43,012 bases of DNA from Peptoniphilus faecalis (GTDB lineage Bacteria > Bacillota > Clostridia > Tissierellales > Peptoniphilaceae): assembly GCF_012976305.1 (NCBI RefSeq), contig NZ_JABDSR010000013.1, positions 1 to 43,012 on the forward strand, given 5' to 3'. This document shows, one piece after another, positions 1-7,998 of this stretch. The position numbers were made by a program, and so were the translations under genes. Below the pieces are notes generated by a model. It was not told the DNA's origin. It did no database searches and saw nothing but the letters and a program-made list of their open reading frames with translations. Numbering within the stretch: position 1 is the stretch's first letter; every line of letters starts with the position of its first letter.

Positions 1-300
1 AATACTATAAATAAGTATCGTGAAATCTATAAATACCACAAGAAAAATCCTGAAGATAAGCAATTTGCAGAAGAATATTATAGTGAACTTTCCGTCTATA
101 AAATAGCCGCTAAAGAGATCTTAGAAAACTATAACAAACTACCAAATACAAAAGAAATACTATCCAATCTCGATAAACTGCAAGAAAAAAAGAACACCCT
201 TATGCAAGAGTATTCTTTAAATAAAGAACAATTTTCTGACCTTGTTCAGTATAGGAAAAACTATGAAAATTATTATGGAAAAGAAGTGGAGAGAACTTAA
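1..300 (+). CDS. Relaxase C-terminal end (partial)
   Basis: The window opens inside this reading frame, which runs 99 codons to a TAA at 298-300. The visible part is charged and helical, with Lys/Glu-rich segments such as YREIYKYHKKNPEDKQ and a closing YRKNYENYYGKEVER. This style matches the coiled C-terminal tail of relaxases of Tn5252-type and clostridial conjugative transposons. The catalytic HUH domain lies outside the window, so the family call rests on the tail alone. It is the only clearly mobilisation-related gene on the plus strand, and it converges on the Kiwa-like operon with about 19 bp between the stop codons. Confidence 0.55.
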   Translation, partial: NTINKYREIYKYHKKNPEDKQFAEEYYSELSVYKIAAKEILENYNKLPNTKEILSNLDKLQEKKNTLMQEYSLNKEQFSDLVQYRKNYENYYGKEVERT

Positions 301-319
301 TAAACCCTTAGAATATTTT

Positions 320-1177
320 CTATAAAGGTCTCTTGGAGTTGGTTAAATAAACACCGTCTGTCAAGTTTCCTCTATATATTTCTTCCGCTAAATAAGATAG
401 TAGTTCTTTTTGTGAATCCTTGTCGTCAGGGAAAATTATTTTATTTTCTTCATTAATATCAATTTTTAAGTTTAAATTTTTTGCAGACTTAATGATTTCA
501 TCTACAGAATTATTCTCAAGAACTCCAGAATCTAATATATATGCAATTTTTCTTCTAGTCCAGTTATTACAAGACTCAGCTACAGAATCTATATCATCTA
601 TAGAGAAGCACTCGTTAGAGCAAAAATCTTTTATATCATCAGTTGTTGCTTCTCTATAATATTTGTTTAGATTAAATATTTGATTCGCCCAATAATACGA
701 TTTAAAATATAGATTACCATATTCGTAGTATGCGTCTATACAATCAGTTATAACAATACCTGGTTTATTTTCACATGAAAATGTATGTTTATTAAAAAAA
801 AGTGTAAAATTATGGCTCTTCAGTATCTGTCTGTTAGGCAACCTTTGAAAAATTATTTTTTCGCAATCATCATCATCTGAAATAGGCACAAAGATAGCTT
901 TAAGATCTAGCTCATTATCGGAGTTAACAGAAACTTGACTCACTCCCAGAGGATTATTTATAGCTTCAGTTATTTCATTTGGCAGATCAAAATTTTTTAT
1001 TACTAAACTCTCATCATTCTCAGGCTTATATGAACCATCAAATTCAATTGTGTTATCTTTGTACCCTTCTATACTTTTAGTAAGTGATTTTTTGATACTT
1101 GCATCGTCTTCTCTTTGGGTCTCTATCATTTTTACAGATGTTGAATCTCTACCTGCATTTTCCAAAACATAAATCAA
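320..1177 (-). CDS. kwaB: Kiwa-like anti-phage protein KwaB (DUF4868 type)
   Basis: This 285-residue soluble protein looks like the DUF4868 family, whose characterised member is KwaB, the DNA-binding partner of membrane protein KwaA in Kiwa phage defence. What I see: a variable acidic N-terminus, a central alpha/beta region, and a C-terminal block ending in YLTNSKRPL, a tail I associate with DUF4868. The start is probably TTG at 1175-1177, preceded by GGAGGTAGAATA inside the end of the upstream gene. The start overlaps the kwaA stop (ATTGA), which implies coupled translation. The four-helix membrane protein directly upstream gives the correct two-gene layout. The family call is from memory of the domain, not from a search. 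Confidence 0.66.
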   Translation of the reverse strand: MIYVLENAGRDSTSVKMIETQREDDASIKKSLTKSIEGYKDNTIEFDGSYKPENDESLVIKNFDLPNEITEAINNPLGVSQVSVNSDNELDLKAIFVPISDDDDCEKIIFQRLPNRQILKSHNFTLFFNKHTFSCENKPGIVITDCIDAYYEYGNLYFKSYYWANQIFNLNKYYREATTDDIKDFCSNECFSIDDIDSVAESCNNWTRRKIAYILDSGVLENNSVDEIIKSAKNLNLKIDINEENKIIFPDDKDSQKELLSYLAEEIYRGNLTDGVYLTNSKRPL

Positions 1178-1695
1178 TATTCTACCTCCATTAATATATC
1201 TTCGAAAATACGTATCACTTTTCTAACGTCATTGCTTTTTCTAATATTTCTCTTGCTTAATAAAGTGAAATCTTTTCCTTGTTCCGTGCTAATTTTATAT
1301 GAGTTATATCCTACTATCCTCAGTATTGGATTGTTTGTTGTTTTATTTCCTAATACCAATAAAATAGCTGCAATACCCATTAAAATCCAAGAGTAATTAT
1401 CTATTTCTTTTCTTAATAAATTTTTTATAAATGGAGAAAAATACGATAAAAAGCTTGCTATATACCAATTATTTCCCTCATCATCAACATTAGTTACATT
1501 AACTTTAAATACTTGTAAATTATTTCTTAAATATTTAATAAATATTATTTGTGATATCGCTAATATAATGGATATCAATAAACATATCAATCCGACTATT
1601 GATTCCTTAGACATCAACGAAGACACTCCAATCGCAAGTATATAAGGAATAATAATTGATGAGTTGAAAAATACATGAGAAAGCTTATTTAACAT
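1174..1695 (-). CDS. kwaA: Kiwa-like membrane protein KwaA
   Basis: This 173-residue protein has about four hydrophobic segments, near residues 12-28, 32-55, 78-92 and 103-117, then a charged C-terminal cytoplasmic tail rich in Lys and Arg. KwaA of the Kiwa system is a small four-helix membrane protein that senses phage attack and works with KwaB. Length, topology and direct overlap with a DUF4868-like gene all fit. The primary sequence alone is not diagnostic, so the name depends on its neighbour. The ATG at 1695 follows GAGGTATTT, a reasonable ribosome binding site. It starts 11 bp after the nuclease-like gene, in the same operon. Confidence 0.6.
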   Translation of the reverse strand: MLNKLSHVFFNSSIIIPYILAIGVSSLMSKESIVGLICLLISIILAISQIIFIKYLRNNLQVFKVNVTNVDDEGNNWYIASFLSYFSPFIKNLLRKEIDNYSWILMGIAAILLVLGNKTTNNPILRIVGYNSYKISTEQGKDFTLLSKRNIRKSNDVRKVIRIFEDILMEVEY

Positions 1696-1706
1696 AAATA
1701 CCTCTA

Positions 1707-2399
1707 CTAATTAAATTTTAACAACTTTCTATTATCAAAAGCACAATCCATAACATCTTCAAGATTTATATAATGCTCAATTATTTTTACTCCATCAAGA
1801 TCTGTTCTATCTATATGAATCTTAGTGGAATATTTTTTATTTGTAGGAATTAACAATCCATTAACTATTATAGCTTTATTATATTTTTGCCTTAAAAAAT
1901 ACTCATAGAATAGTTGTTTATAGTTTAAGCCTATATCATAATTTCCAAAATATTTAGAATCGAAAATATAAATTTTATCTTTCACTTTGCAATAATGGTC
2001 AAACTCAACTTTAAAACACCTATACATCTCATTTTCTAGTTTTTCTGCAATATTATTTTCTACATAGAGTTTATCTGGTTTATAAAATTTAAACCCTGGA
2101 TTATCTCCCCATATTATTTTATCATCTATATAATTTTCAAAATTTTTATTAAGATATACCTCTATCATTTTTTCCCAATAATCTTCAAACTTCAATGTTA
2201 GAAGTTTTACATTATTAGAATTAGAACTTTTCCAGCTTAAATAATCTATAAGTCCCTGAATTAAATATTTCTCATGATCTTTAAAATAGTCATTTTTGAT
2301 TTTCTTTAAATTCTTTATAACGAAATCTAAGTTATCAAACAATCGACTTTTATAGCTTTTTTTTATTGCTAAAAATATCATAATACTCTCTACACTCAT
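1707..2399 (-). CDS. McrC/LlaJI-like PD-(D/E)XK nuclease domain protein, probably N-terminally shortened
   Basis: This 230-residue protein carries a pattern typical of McrC/LlaJI-type restriction subunits: FEDYWEKMIEVYLN, then YKPD, then IYIFDSKYF followed about ten residues later by YKQLFYEYFL. In that family the D-x-K motif (here DSK) with an upstream acidic residue forms the PD-(D/E)XK nuclease site, and the KQ-x-x-Y segment follows it. Family members are usually longer, with an extra N-terminal half, so this may be a remnant or a small derivative. The start is uncertain: the ATG at 2399 overlaps the upstream small gene by 50 bp, and a second ATG lies at about 2381. No GTPase McrB-like partner is visible. 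It sits 11 bp ahead of the KwaA-like gene. Confidence 0.5.
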   Translation of the reverse strand: MSVESIMIFLAIKKSYKSRLFDNLDFVIKNLKKIKNDYFKDHEKYLIQGLIDYLSWKSSNSNNVKLLTLKFEDYWEKMIEVYLNKNFENYIDDKIIWGDNPGFKFYKPDKLYVENNIAEKLENEMYRCFKVEFDHYCKVKDKIYIFDSKYFGNYDIGLNYKQLFYEYFLRQKYNKAIIVNGLLIPTNKKYSTKIHIDRTDLDGVKIIEHYINLEDVMDCAFDNRKLLKFN

Positions 2400-2634
2400 C
2401 TAATGCATCATAAAGACCATATAACTCATTTGTTTTCTTTAAACATCTAGCACATCTACATCCATCAAAACATGCAATCGCTTCATACGTATTTCCATCA
2501 CAATAATGTACAGCATTTCTTGTGGTGTATAATAAATCTTTCGCAACACTAAATTCAATTTTCCCTTCATCATACAACTCTAATACCTTTTTAGACACTG
2601 AATTTAATCCATGCCCAATACTATGACAACTCAT
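2350..2634 (-). CDS. Small Cys/His-rich protein at the head of the defence operon
   Basis: This 94-residue protein starts MSCHSIGHGLNSV and contains a compact cysteine cluster CFDGCRCARCLKK near residues 55-67, plus a histidine-cysteine pair (VHYCDG), so metal binding is plausible. I recall similar MSCHGIG-type small proteins in Bacillota accessory regions but know no function for them. Its ATG follows GGAGCTAAAAAT, a good site, and a sigma-70-type promoter lies about 40-65 bp upstream. It ends in an A-rich stretch that overlaps the next gene in another frame. It could be a regulator or a component of the defence operon, or the first half of a frameshifted gene. Confidence 0.6.
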   Translation of the reverse strand: MSCHSIGHGLNSVSKKVLELYDEGKIEFSVAKDLLYTTRNAVHYCDGNTYEAIACFDGCRCARCLKKTNELYGLYDALDECREYYDIFSNKKKL

Positions 2635-2669
2635 ATTTTTAGCTCCTTTTTTTTATTATCACTAATCTA

Positions 2670-2699
2670 AATATATCATATTTTTTTATTTTACTACAA
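2670..2699 (-). promoter_or_regulatory. Putative promoter of the Kiwa-like operon
   Basis: On the minus strand TTGTAG (2694-2699) and TATATT (2670-2675) are separated by 18 bp and lie just upstream of the first small gene of the operon. The fit to the vegetative consensus is moderate, and AT-rich surroundings make chance matches easy. Confidence 0.4.
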
Positions 2700-2752
2700 T
2701 GCTTTATTATAAACCTACTAACTGATTTTGTAATAATGTAATCAAATTTGCC

Positions 2753-3004
2753 TTATAATCCATCTACAATCATTTTTTTATAGCTTGTTCTTCCATTCTT
2801 TATTAACCCACTTCTTCCAACATCGTGATACACTTCAGCTAAATCGATTTCTATTACTTTGTTAGAAAGTTCTTTAAAATATGCAATTTGACTATTTAAA
2901 CCTGAACGTTGTTCTTCTATATTTTTACTTACTCTACAATATACTGTAATTCTTACTACTTCTTTCGTTTTATTTTTAACTGGTATCTTCACTACATGTA
3001 TCAT
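2753..3004 (-). pseudogene. Serine recombinase, N-terminal fragment
   Basis: This 83-codon frame holds the beginning of a large serine recombinase: RITVYCRVS carries the catalytic Ser, followed by QIAYFKELSNK, YHDVGRSG and KKMIVDG, the first blocks of the resolvase domain. It stops right after the residues corresponding to the D-x-G-x-SG region, so the rest of the catalytic domain and the DNA-binding domains are gone. It has a normal ATG with GGATGATAAAAA upstream. It lies between the Kiwa-like operon and a mosaic region that contains another recombinase piece, so it is a likely scar of an earlier integration. Confidence 0.7.
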
Positions 3005-3272
3005 TTTTTATCATCCTTATCACTCCAATCTTAACATATGAAAAAGATGCAAGTTATCATCAACAACTTACATCTCTATAAAACTGATTTGATTTTTTAT
3101 CTTTTTCGCAACAGAACAATGGACTCTACATGCCTTGAGTGGGCAAAAAAGATGTCGCACCCCACTGGTATCCCCTTGGCGGAAGCCCATATTTCTGAAA
3201 CAGTCGCCTGGATAGGCTATTTTTCATTGATTTGGTGCCTGCTTTTGCGTTACAATCCAAGTAATTGTAAGC

Positions 3273-3315
3273 AATAAAGCCTTCAAAAGCATGTTGTCCT
3301 CTTGAAGGCTTTATT
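3273..3315. terminator. Perfect 14-bp hairpin, terminator-like
   Basis: AATAAAGCCTTCAA at 3273-3286 is repeated as its exact reverse complement at 3302-3315 with a 15-base loop. No T-run follows closely on either strand and no complete gene ends nearby, so it may be the terminator of a deleted gene. Confidence 0.45.
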
Positions 3316-3421
3316 CGGTACAACTTTAAAATTGGTTTACTTATCTTTATCTTCCTCTCTAAGATACTTAACTAGCCCCGGATAATTGCTTATCCTTACA
3401 GTTCGGATCAATTAGAATTAG

Positions 3422-3526
3422 CCGAAAACGGCGGCGAAGAAACGAACCACCGAGAAGCACCGCCGCATTGCCGAGCTTGATACCCTCATTGAACGACTGT
3501 ATGCGGACCGGAAAAGGCGCGGTTGA
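3422..3526 (+). pseudogene. Serine recombinase coiled-coil remnant
   Basis: A plus-strand frame between stops reads HRRIAELDTLIERLYADRK. This is the characteristic coiled-coil segment of TnpX-type large serine recombinases (compare LAELDRSYEQLYEDRLEG in the intact recombinase at 21984-23609). Only about 34 codons survive before a TGA at 3524-3526. Its higher GC content than the surroundings suggests origin from a different, more GC-rich element. Confidence 0.6.
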
Positions 3527-3665
3527 CCGCCTTGCCCTCAAAGGCTTAGGGGCATATCAACTATATATTGGGGCCGAGTGCCGTTACTTTAACACCGCCG
3601 CTAGCCATGAGCTTATGCTTCCTTTAGGACACTGTCCCAACAGACACTTTTTAAAGTATGCTGCA

Positions 3666-4325
3666 CTAATCCTTATTTTTCACAGCATAGCGCAATGACA
3701 GACAGCCATGTTCTGCATTCTCTGTTCCCTGCAATTCCAAATTAACTTTTTCAGATAACAGAAGGTTATCAAATAGTTGTTTTTCTTTATTACCTACAAA
3801 ACATGGTGATATCACAAGACTGATTTCATCAATAAGTCCGTTTTCTAATAATTTGTTGGTTAATCCACCGCCACTGTCTGTCCGCATGTATTTACACCCA
3901 TATTGCTCATGCAGGATCTGAAAGGCTTTTTCATAGTCCACATGATCATTTCCTGACACAATATATGGGTAATGCCTTTCCTCCAAATAATTCAAATATT
4001 CCTTCGGAGTGGCAGTTGATACCAGAATGACAATTTCCTTCAGATATCCAAGATTTCTTAAGCAATGAAGACTTCTCAAGATACCTCTGCTGTCAGGTAT
4101 GACTCCTATTGGTCTGGGGTCCTCCGGGCTTGTTATGATTTTCTCAAAATCAGCCTCTGTTTCAGCAGGATATTTTTCAAATGCAGTAAAAACAGTATTG
4201 GACCCAAACAGCACCGCATCCGAATGAATTCCCCCGGCAACCTGGTAGTAAACTTCCGGATTATCAAAGCCTTTAATGCGGCCATCAAGGCTAATTTGTG
4301 TGTGCATAATTATCTTTGGTTTCAT
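3666..4325 (-). CDS. RibD C-terminal-like / dihydrofolate reductase-fold reductase
   Basis: This 219-residue protein begins MKPKIIMHTQISLDGRIKG, the N-terminal NADPH-binding strand of the RibD-C fold. It continues with GSNTVFTAF, a central PRPIGVIPDSRG segment and the late block LMRTDSGGGLTNKLLENGLIDE, where GG plus L-x-x-GLIDE-like residues are typical of the family. RibD-C domains reduce the ribosylamino-pyrimidine of riboflavin synthesis, but stand-alone copies have unknown or diverse substrates. I place the start at the ATG 4323-4325 because GGAGG lies 10 bases upstream. A longer frame adds 12 residues without a ribosome site. It follows the broken WYL regulator, a pairing common in gut Bacillota. 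Confidence 0.8.
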   Translation of the reverse strand: MKPKIIMHTQISLDGRIKGFDNPEVYYQVAGGIHSDAVLFGSNTVFTAFEKYPAETEADFEKIITSPEDPRPIGVIPDSRGILRSLHCLRNLGYLKEIVILVSTATPKEYLNYLEERHYPYIVSGNDHVDYEKAFQILHEQYGCKYMRTDSGGGLTNKLLENGLIDEISLVISPCFVGNKEKQLFDNLLLSEKVNLELQGTENAEHGCLSLRYAVKNKD

Positions 4326-4435
4326 ATTTTTCAATCCTCCTTTTTGATAGTAGAATATCATAATACACTGACAGCTGTATGTCAGCAGGGGATATGAAAC
4401 CTTACAAAAAATACATAACAGACCAATCGCTTTCT

Positions 4436-5388
4436 CTAAATCAAGTTTAGGCAGTGATTCGTAATTTGTGCCAGGTGTTTACGGGTTATGCATTTTAATT
4501 CATCAGGTTGGACTATTTCAATGCCTGATCCATATTCAATCAGCTGCTTGCTCAATATCTCAAAGGAATCTGTCTGGAATTCGATTTCCATTTTACTTCC
4601 CAAATCGGTTTCTTCAAGGAAGCCGAGAGAATACCTGTTCTTGATAGAATTGTATGTCTCCCCTTTTTCAGCTCTAAGAATTACATTATATAGTTTTTTA
4701 TATGAAAGCATTTGTTTTAATATTTGTTCCAAAGAGCCATCATGGCTTTGACAGAGCTCTTCTTCTATGCAAATGCTTTTAATCCGATCCACACGAAAAT
4801 TCCTATATTCATTTCTTAGCCTGCAAAACCGATTAAGTACCAGTTCTGTTCATAAAACCCCAGTGATATAGGCTCTATCATTCTGCTTTCCGGTTCTTGC
4901 CCTCCTGATGCAGGATATTGAATTGATATTACCCTTTTATTGCAGATTGCAGTCTGAATTGCTGCAATAACGTTATCCGCCAATGTATTTTTCTGTCCAG
5001 ATGTGCTGTACACGTTAATACTGTTCTCCAACTCCTGTGCATAGTTTTTTTCACCATGCTTCAAAATAGATTTGATTTTATACATAGCTGAATCAAAATC
5101 CTTTATAAATGATTCATCTCCATGGCAATTTAAAAATTTCCCTGCTGTAATCAATGCACCCACTTCCGCCGCTGTAAACATTACCGGCGGAAGTAGGAAG
5201 CCCTCTACAAGAAAATATCCTTTTCCGGCCTCAGATCCAATTGGTATTCCGGCTTCTTCAAGTGTCCGGATATCTCTGTAAACTGTCCTTAAGCTTATAT
5301 TAAATCGCTGTGCAATTTCTTTGGCAGGAATTATTTTTTTTGATTGCAGCTGAATAAGAATAGAGGTTACTCTGTTAATCCTGTTCAA
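4436..5388 (-). pseudogene. HTH-WYL transcriptional regulator, inactivated by a one-base frameshift
   Basis: The first frame (4816-5388, TTG start after GGAGG) encodes an HTH_11 domain with AKEIAQRFNISLRTVYRDI and the beginning of the WYL domain, including IEPISLGFYEQNWYLIGF. It then stops at once. The second frame (4436-4792) carries the rest of the WYL protein. Adding one T in the T-run after TGGTACTTAATCGG on the minus strand near 4828 would restore the frame and read on as GFCRLRNEYRNFRVDRI, a normal WYL continuation. WYL proteins sense ligands or DNA ends and usually repress a neighbour, here perhaps the RibD-like gene. A sequencing indel cannot be excluded. Confidence 0.85.
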
Positions 5389-5610
5389 ATTTTATTCCTC
5401 CTCTGTGACTTCCATAAAAAGTATATCCTATGCGTTCTTAAGCTAGCTGCTGTTAGTGCTTCTCATTGCACCCTGGTTATAAAAGCCATACTCACAAACC
5501 TCTTCACCAAAACTCTTTACATCTCTAATATAGAACTCTATCTAGCGAACTTTTAGAAAAGATATAAAACATCAGAGTATGGACAGTTGCGGATGTACTT
5601 CAGAAAAGAT

Positions 5611-5653
5611 TAGATGTCTAAAAAGCTTGTAGTTAAAGCTTTTTAGACATCTA
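5611..5653 (-). terminator. Hairpin downstream of aph(3')-IIIa
   Basis: An 18-bp perfect inverted repeat (TAGATGTCTAAAAAGCTT at 5611-5628 and its complement at 5636-5653) lies just beyond the stop of the kanamycin gene. It contains its own A/T tracts, so it can act as a terminator in either direction. I recognise it as the hairpin usually found behind aphA-3. Confidence 0.7.
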
Positions 5654-5663
5654 AATCTAGGTA

Positions 5664-6458
5664 CTAAAACAATTCATCCAGTAAAATATAATATTTTATT
5701 TTCTCCCAATCAGGCTTGATCCCCAGTAAGTCAAAAAATAGCTCGACATACTGTTCTTCCCCGATATCCTCCCTGATCGACCGGACGCAGAAGGCAATGT
5801 CATACCACTTGTCCGCCCTGCCGCTTCTCCCAAGATCAATAAAGCCACTTACTTTGCCATCTTTCACAAAGATGTTGCTGTCTCCCAGGTCGCCGTGGGA
5901 AAAGACAAGTTCCTCTTCGGGCTTTTCCGTCTTTAAAAAATCATACAGCTCGCGCGGATCTTTAAATGGAGTGTCTTCTTCCCAGTTTTCGCAATCCACA
6001 TCGGCCAGATCGTTATTCAGTAAGTAATCCAATTCGGCTAAGCGGCTGTCTAAGCTATTCGTATAGGGACAATCCGATATGTCGATGGAGTGAAAGAGCC
6101 TGATGCACTCCGCATACAGCTCGATAATCTTTTCAGGGCTTTGTTCATCTTCATACTCTTCCGAGCAAAGGACGCCATCGGCCTCACTCATGAGCAGATT
6201 GCTCCAGCCATCATGCCGTTCAAAGTGCAGGACCTTTGGAACAGGCAGCTTTCCTTCCAGCCATAGCATCATGTCCTTTTCCCGTTCCACATCATAGGTG
6301 GTCCCTTTATACCGGCTGTCCGTCATTTTTAAATATAGGTTTTCATTTTCTCCCACCAGCTTATATACCTTAGCAGGAGACATTCCTTCCGTATCTTTTA
6401 CGCAGCGGTATTTTTCGATCAGTTTTTTCAATTCCGGTGATATTCTCATTTTAGCCAT
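5664..6458 (-). CDS. aph(3')-IIIa: Aminoglycoside 3'-phosphotransferase APH(3')-IIIa
   Basis: This 264-residue enzyme phosphorylates the 3'-hydroxyl of kanamycin, neomycin, amikacin and related drugs. The sequence starts MAKMRISPELKKLIEKYR and has the kinase-like catalytic loop FSHGDLGDSNIFV with the catalytic Asp and the FIDLGRSGRADKWYD magnesium-binding block. Length and residues match the widespread Gram-positive aphA-3 gene. GC content (about 46%) is higher than the backbone. It is the last gene of the ant(6)-sat4-aph(3') series and ends at a strong hairpin. Confidence 0.98.
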   Translation of the reverse strand: MAKMRISPELKKLIEKYRCVKDTEGMSPAKVYKLVGENENLYLKMTDSRYKGTTYDVEREKDMMLWLEGKLPVPKVLHFERHDGWSNLLMSEADGVLCSEEYEDEQSPEKIIELYAECIRLFHSIDISDCPYTNSLDSRLAELDYLLNNDLADVDCENWEEDTPFKDPRELYDFLKTEKPEEELVFSHGDLGDSNIFVKDGKVSGFIDLGRSGRADKWYDIAFCVRSIREDIGEEQYVELFFDLLGIKPDWEKIKYYILLDELF

Positions 6459-6550
6459 TTATTATTTCCTTCCTCTTTTCTACAGTATTTAAAGATACCC
6501 CAAGAAGCTAATTATAACAAGACGAACTCCAATTCACTGTTCCTTGCATT

Positions 6551-7093
6551 CTAAAACCTTAAATACCAGAAAACAGCTTTTTCAAAGTTGTTTTCAAAGT
6601 TGGCGTATAACATAGTATCGACGGAGCCGATTTTGAAACCACAATTATGATAGAATTTACAAGCTATAAGGTTATTGTCCTGGGTTTCAAGCATTAGTCC
6701 ATGCAAGTTTTTATGCTTTGCCCATTCTATAGATATATTGATAAGCGCGCTGCCTATGCCTTGCCCCCTGAAATCCTTACATACGGCGATATCTTCTATA
6801 TAAGCGTACCGGTTCCAATTTTTTCGCAGTTTAACTTTTCCGACGCATTTATCGTCTTGGTAGTAAAGATATATTATCTTATCAGTATTGTCAATATATT
6901 CAAGGCAATCTGCCTCCTCATCCTCTTCATCCTCTTCGTCTTGGTAGCTTTTTAAATATGGCGCTTCATAGAGTAATTCTGTAAAGGTCCAATTCTCGTT
7001 TTCATACCTCGGTATAATCTTACCTATCACCTCAAATGGTTCGCTGGGTTTATCGATATCTTTCAGGTGCCCTGCTTTCATTTCTGTAATCAC
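6551..7093 (-). CDS. sat4: Streptothricin N-acetyltransferase Sat4
   Basis: This 180-residue GNAT-family enzyme acetylates streptothricin (nourseothricin). The acetyl-CoA binding motif appears as CKDFRGQGIGSALI near residues 109-122, and an acidic run QDEEDEEDEEADC lies near residues 51-63. It starts at an ATG overlapping the end of ant(6)-Ia by 4 bp (ATGA), so the two are translationally coupled. Sequence and place identify it as the sat4 gene of the classic Tn5405-like aadE-sat4-aphA-3 cluster. Confidence 0.97.
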   Translation of the reverse strand: MITEMKAGHLKDIDKPSEPFEVIGKIIPRYENENWTFTELLYEAPYLKSYQDEEDEEDEEADCLEYIDNTDKIIYLYYQDDKCVGKVKLRKNWNRYAYIEDIAVCKDFRGQGIGSALINISIEWAKHKNLHGLMLETQDNNLIACKFYHNCGFKIGSVDTMLYANFENNFEKAVFWYLRF

Positions 7094-7998
7094 TGTTCCC
7101 GCCTCTCTTCTATATCAGCGGCATATGTGCTATCCAGGCAGCCGGTTTTACCAGTGTATTTTTTATACATGTCCCTGGTATATTTTGTTATATTCCTATC
7201 ATACTCCGGATAGGCATAATGAAGCCTTTCCGCCACCTCACCGGATACCGCCCTGAACAATTGATGGCATAGAAATAATGCTTCCCATATGTTTTCATAG
7301 GAATCCATCCGGTAGGTGGACAAAAGTTTCTCCCACAAATCCTCGGATATATACCTTTCAATAAACTTATAGTTCTTGCCTACACTTAATTTAAAGCCTG
7401 TTTCGATGCCGACCTTCCATGATATCATTCTCAGCAGCTCATGGCGAACAATCTGATTAAAATGATCAATAGCAAATAAAATTTCCTTACGGCACAGTCC
7501 CTTAACCACATAGGTAGTGGTGTTCCAGAATTCATTGCAGCAGTCATCGTATTCCCGGGCACTGGGTTTTCTTATATGATAATCCATGTCGGTCGGAACT
7601 ACAGCTTGCTGAATCCTTCCATCCTTATCCAGAATAATCTTTATCAATTTATCGTCATTCAGGTAGTTTCCCAACTCTTCCAGGGGCAATAAGGTAAGGT
7701 CTATTTTATTATAATCATCAAAAAGTATTATATAGGAGTAGCCTTTCTCTTCAGCCGGGAATAGTTCCATATCCTCCGGTTTTTGCATCATTATAATATT
7801 CCCAAATTGATTAAGCCAGTCATCATTAGATATAAACGGTTCTATATCACTTACAAAATATGTAATATCATAATCCTGAAATTCATCTTTAGGTATATTA
7901 ATATTTGCGCGTGACCCCTCAAGGGTCACAATTCGAATACGTTCATCCTGTTCTGCTAAAGAAAGTACTAAATCCATCATTTCTTTTTCTGATCTCAT
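7090..7998 (-). CDS. ant(6)-Ia: Aminoglycoside 6-nucleotidyltransferase ANT(6)-Ia
   Basis: This 302-residue enzyme adenylates streptomycin. The nucleotidyltransferase signature is visible as LEGSRANINIPKDEFQDYDI near residues 26-45 (G-S followed by D-x-D). The C-terminal helical domain contains REYDDCCNEFWN and SWKVGIETGFKLSVGKNYK, both usual for AadE. Bases from about 7795 upward are identical to the second copy at 18086 onward, while the C-terminal two thirds differ between the copies. Transcription comes from the methyltransferase side and continues into sat4. Confidence 0.97.
   Translation of the reverse strand: MRSEKEMMDLVLSLAEQDERIRIVTLEGSRANINIPKDEFQDYDITYFVSDIEPFISNDDWLNQFGNIIMMQKPEDMELFPAEEKGYSYIILFDDYNKIDLTLLPLEELGNYLNDDKLIKIILDKDGRIQQAVVPTDMDYHIRKPSAREYDDCCNEFWNTTTYVVKGLCRKEILFAIDHFNQIVRHELLRMISWKVGIETGFKLSVGKNYKFIERYISEDLWEKLLSTYRMDSYENIWEALFLCHQLFRAVSGEVAERLHYAYPEYDRNITKYTRDMYKKYTGKTGCLDSTYAADIEERREQ

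Larger units (their letters stand above)
3005..3665. other. Mosaic gene-free stretch between the recombinase fragment and the RibD-like gene
   Basis: I find no intact gene in these 660 bases. They contain a perfect hairpin at 3273-3315, a short coding remnant of a serine recombinase at 3422-3526 on the plus strand, and a clear rise in GC content after about 3420. The change in base composition suggests that segments from different sources are joined here. Confidence 0.6.

Noticed and set aside
3126-3323. A 65-codon minus-strand frame in the mosaic gap
   Set aside because: It covers the 14-bp hairpin, has no recognisable domain and no ribosome site. I could not connect it to a family.
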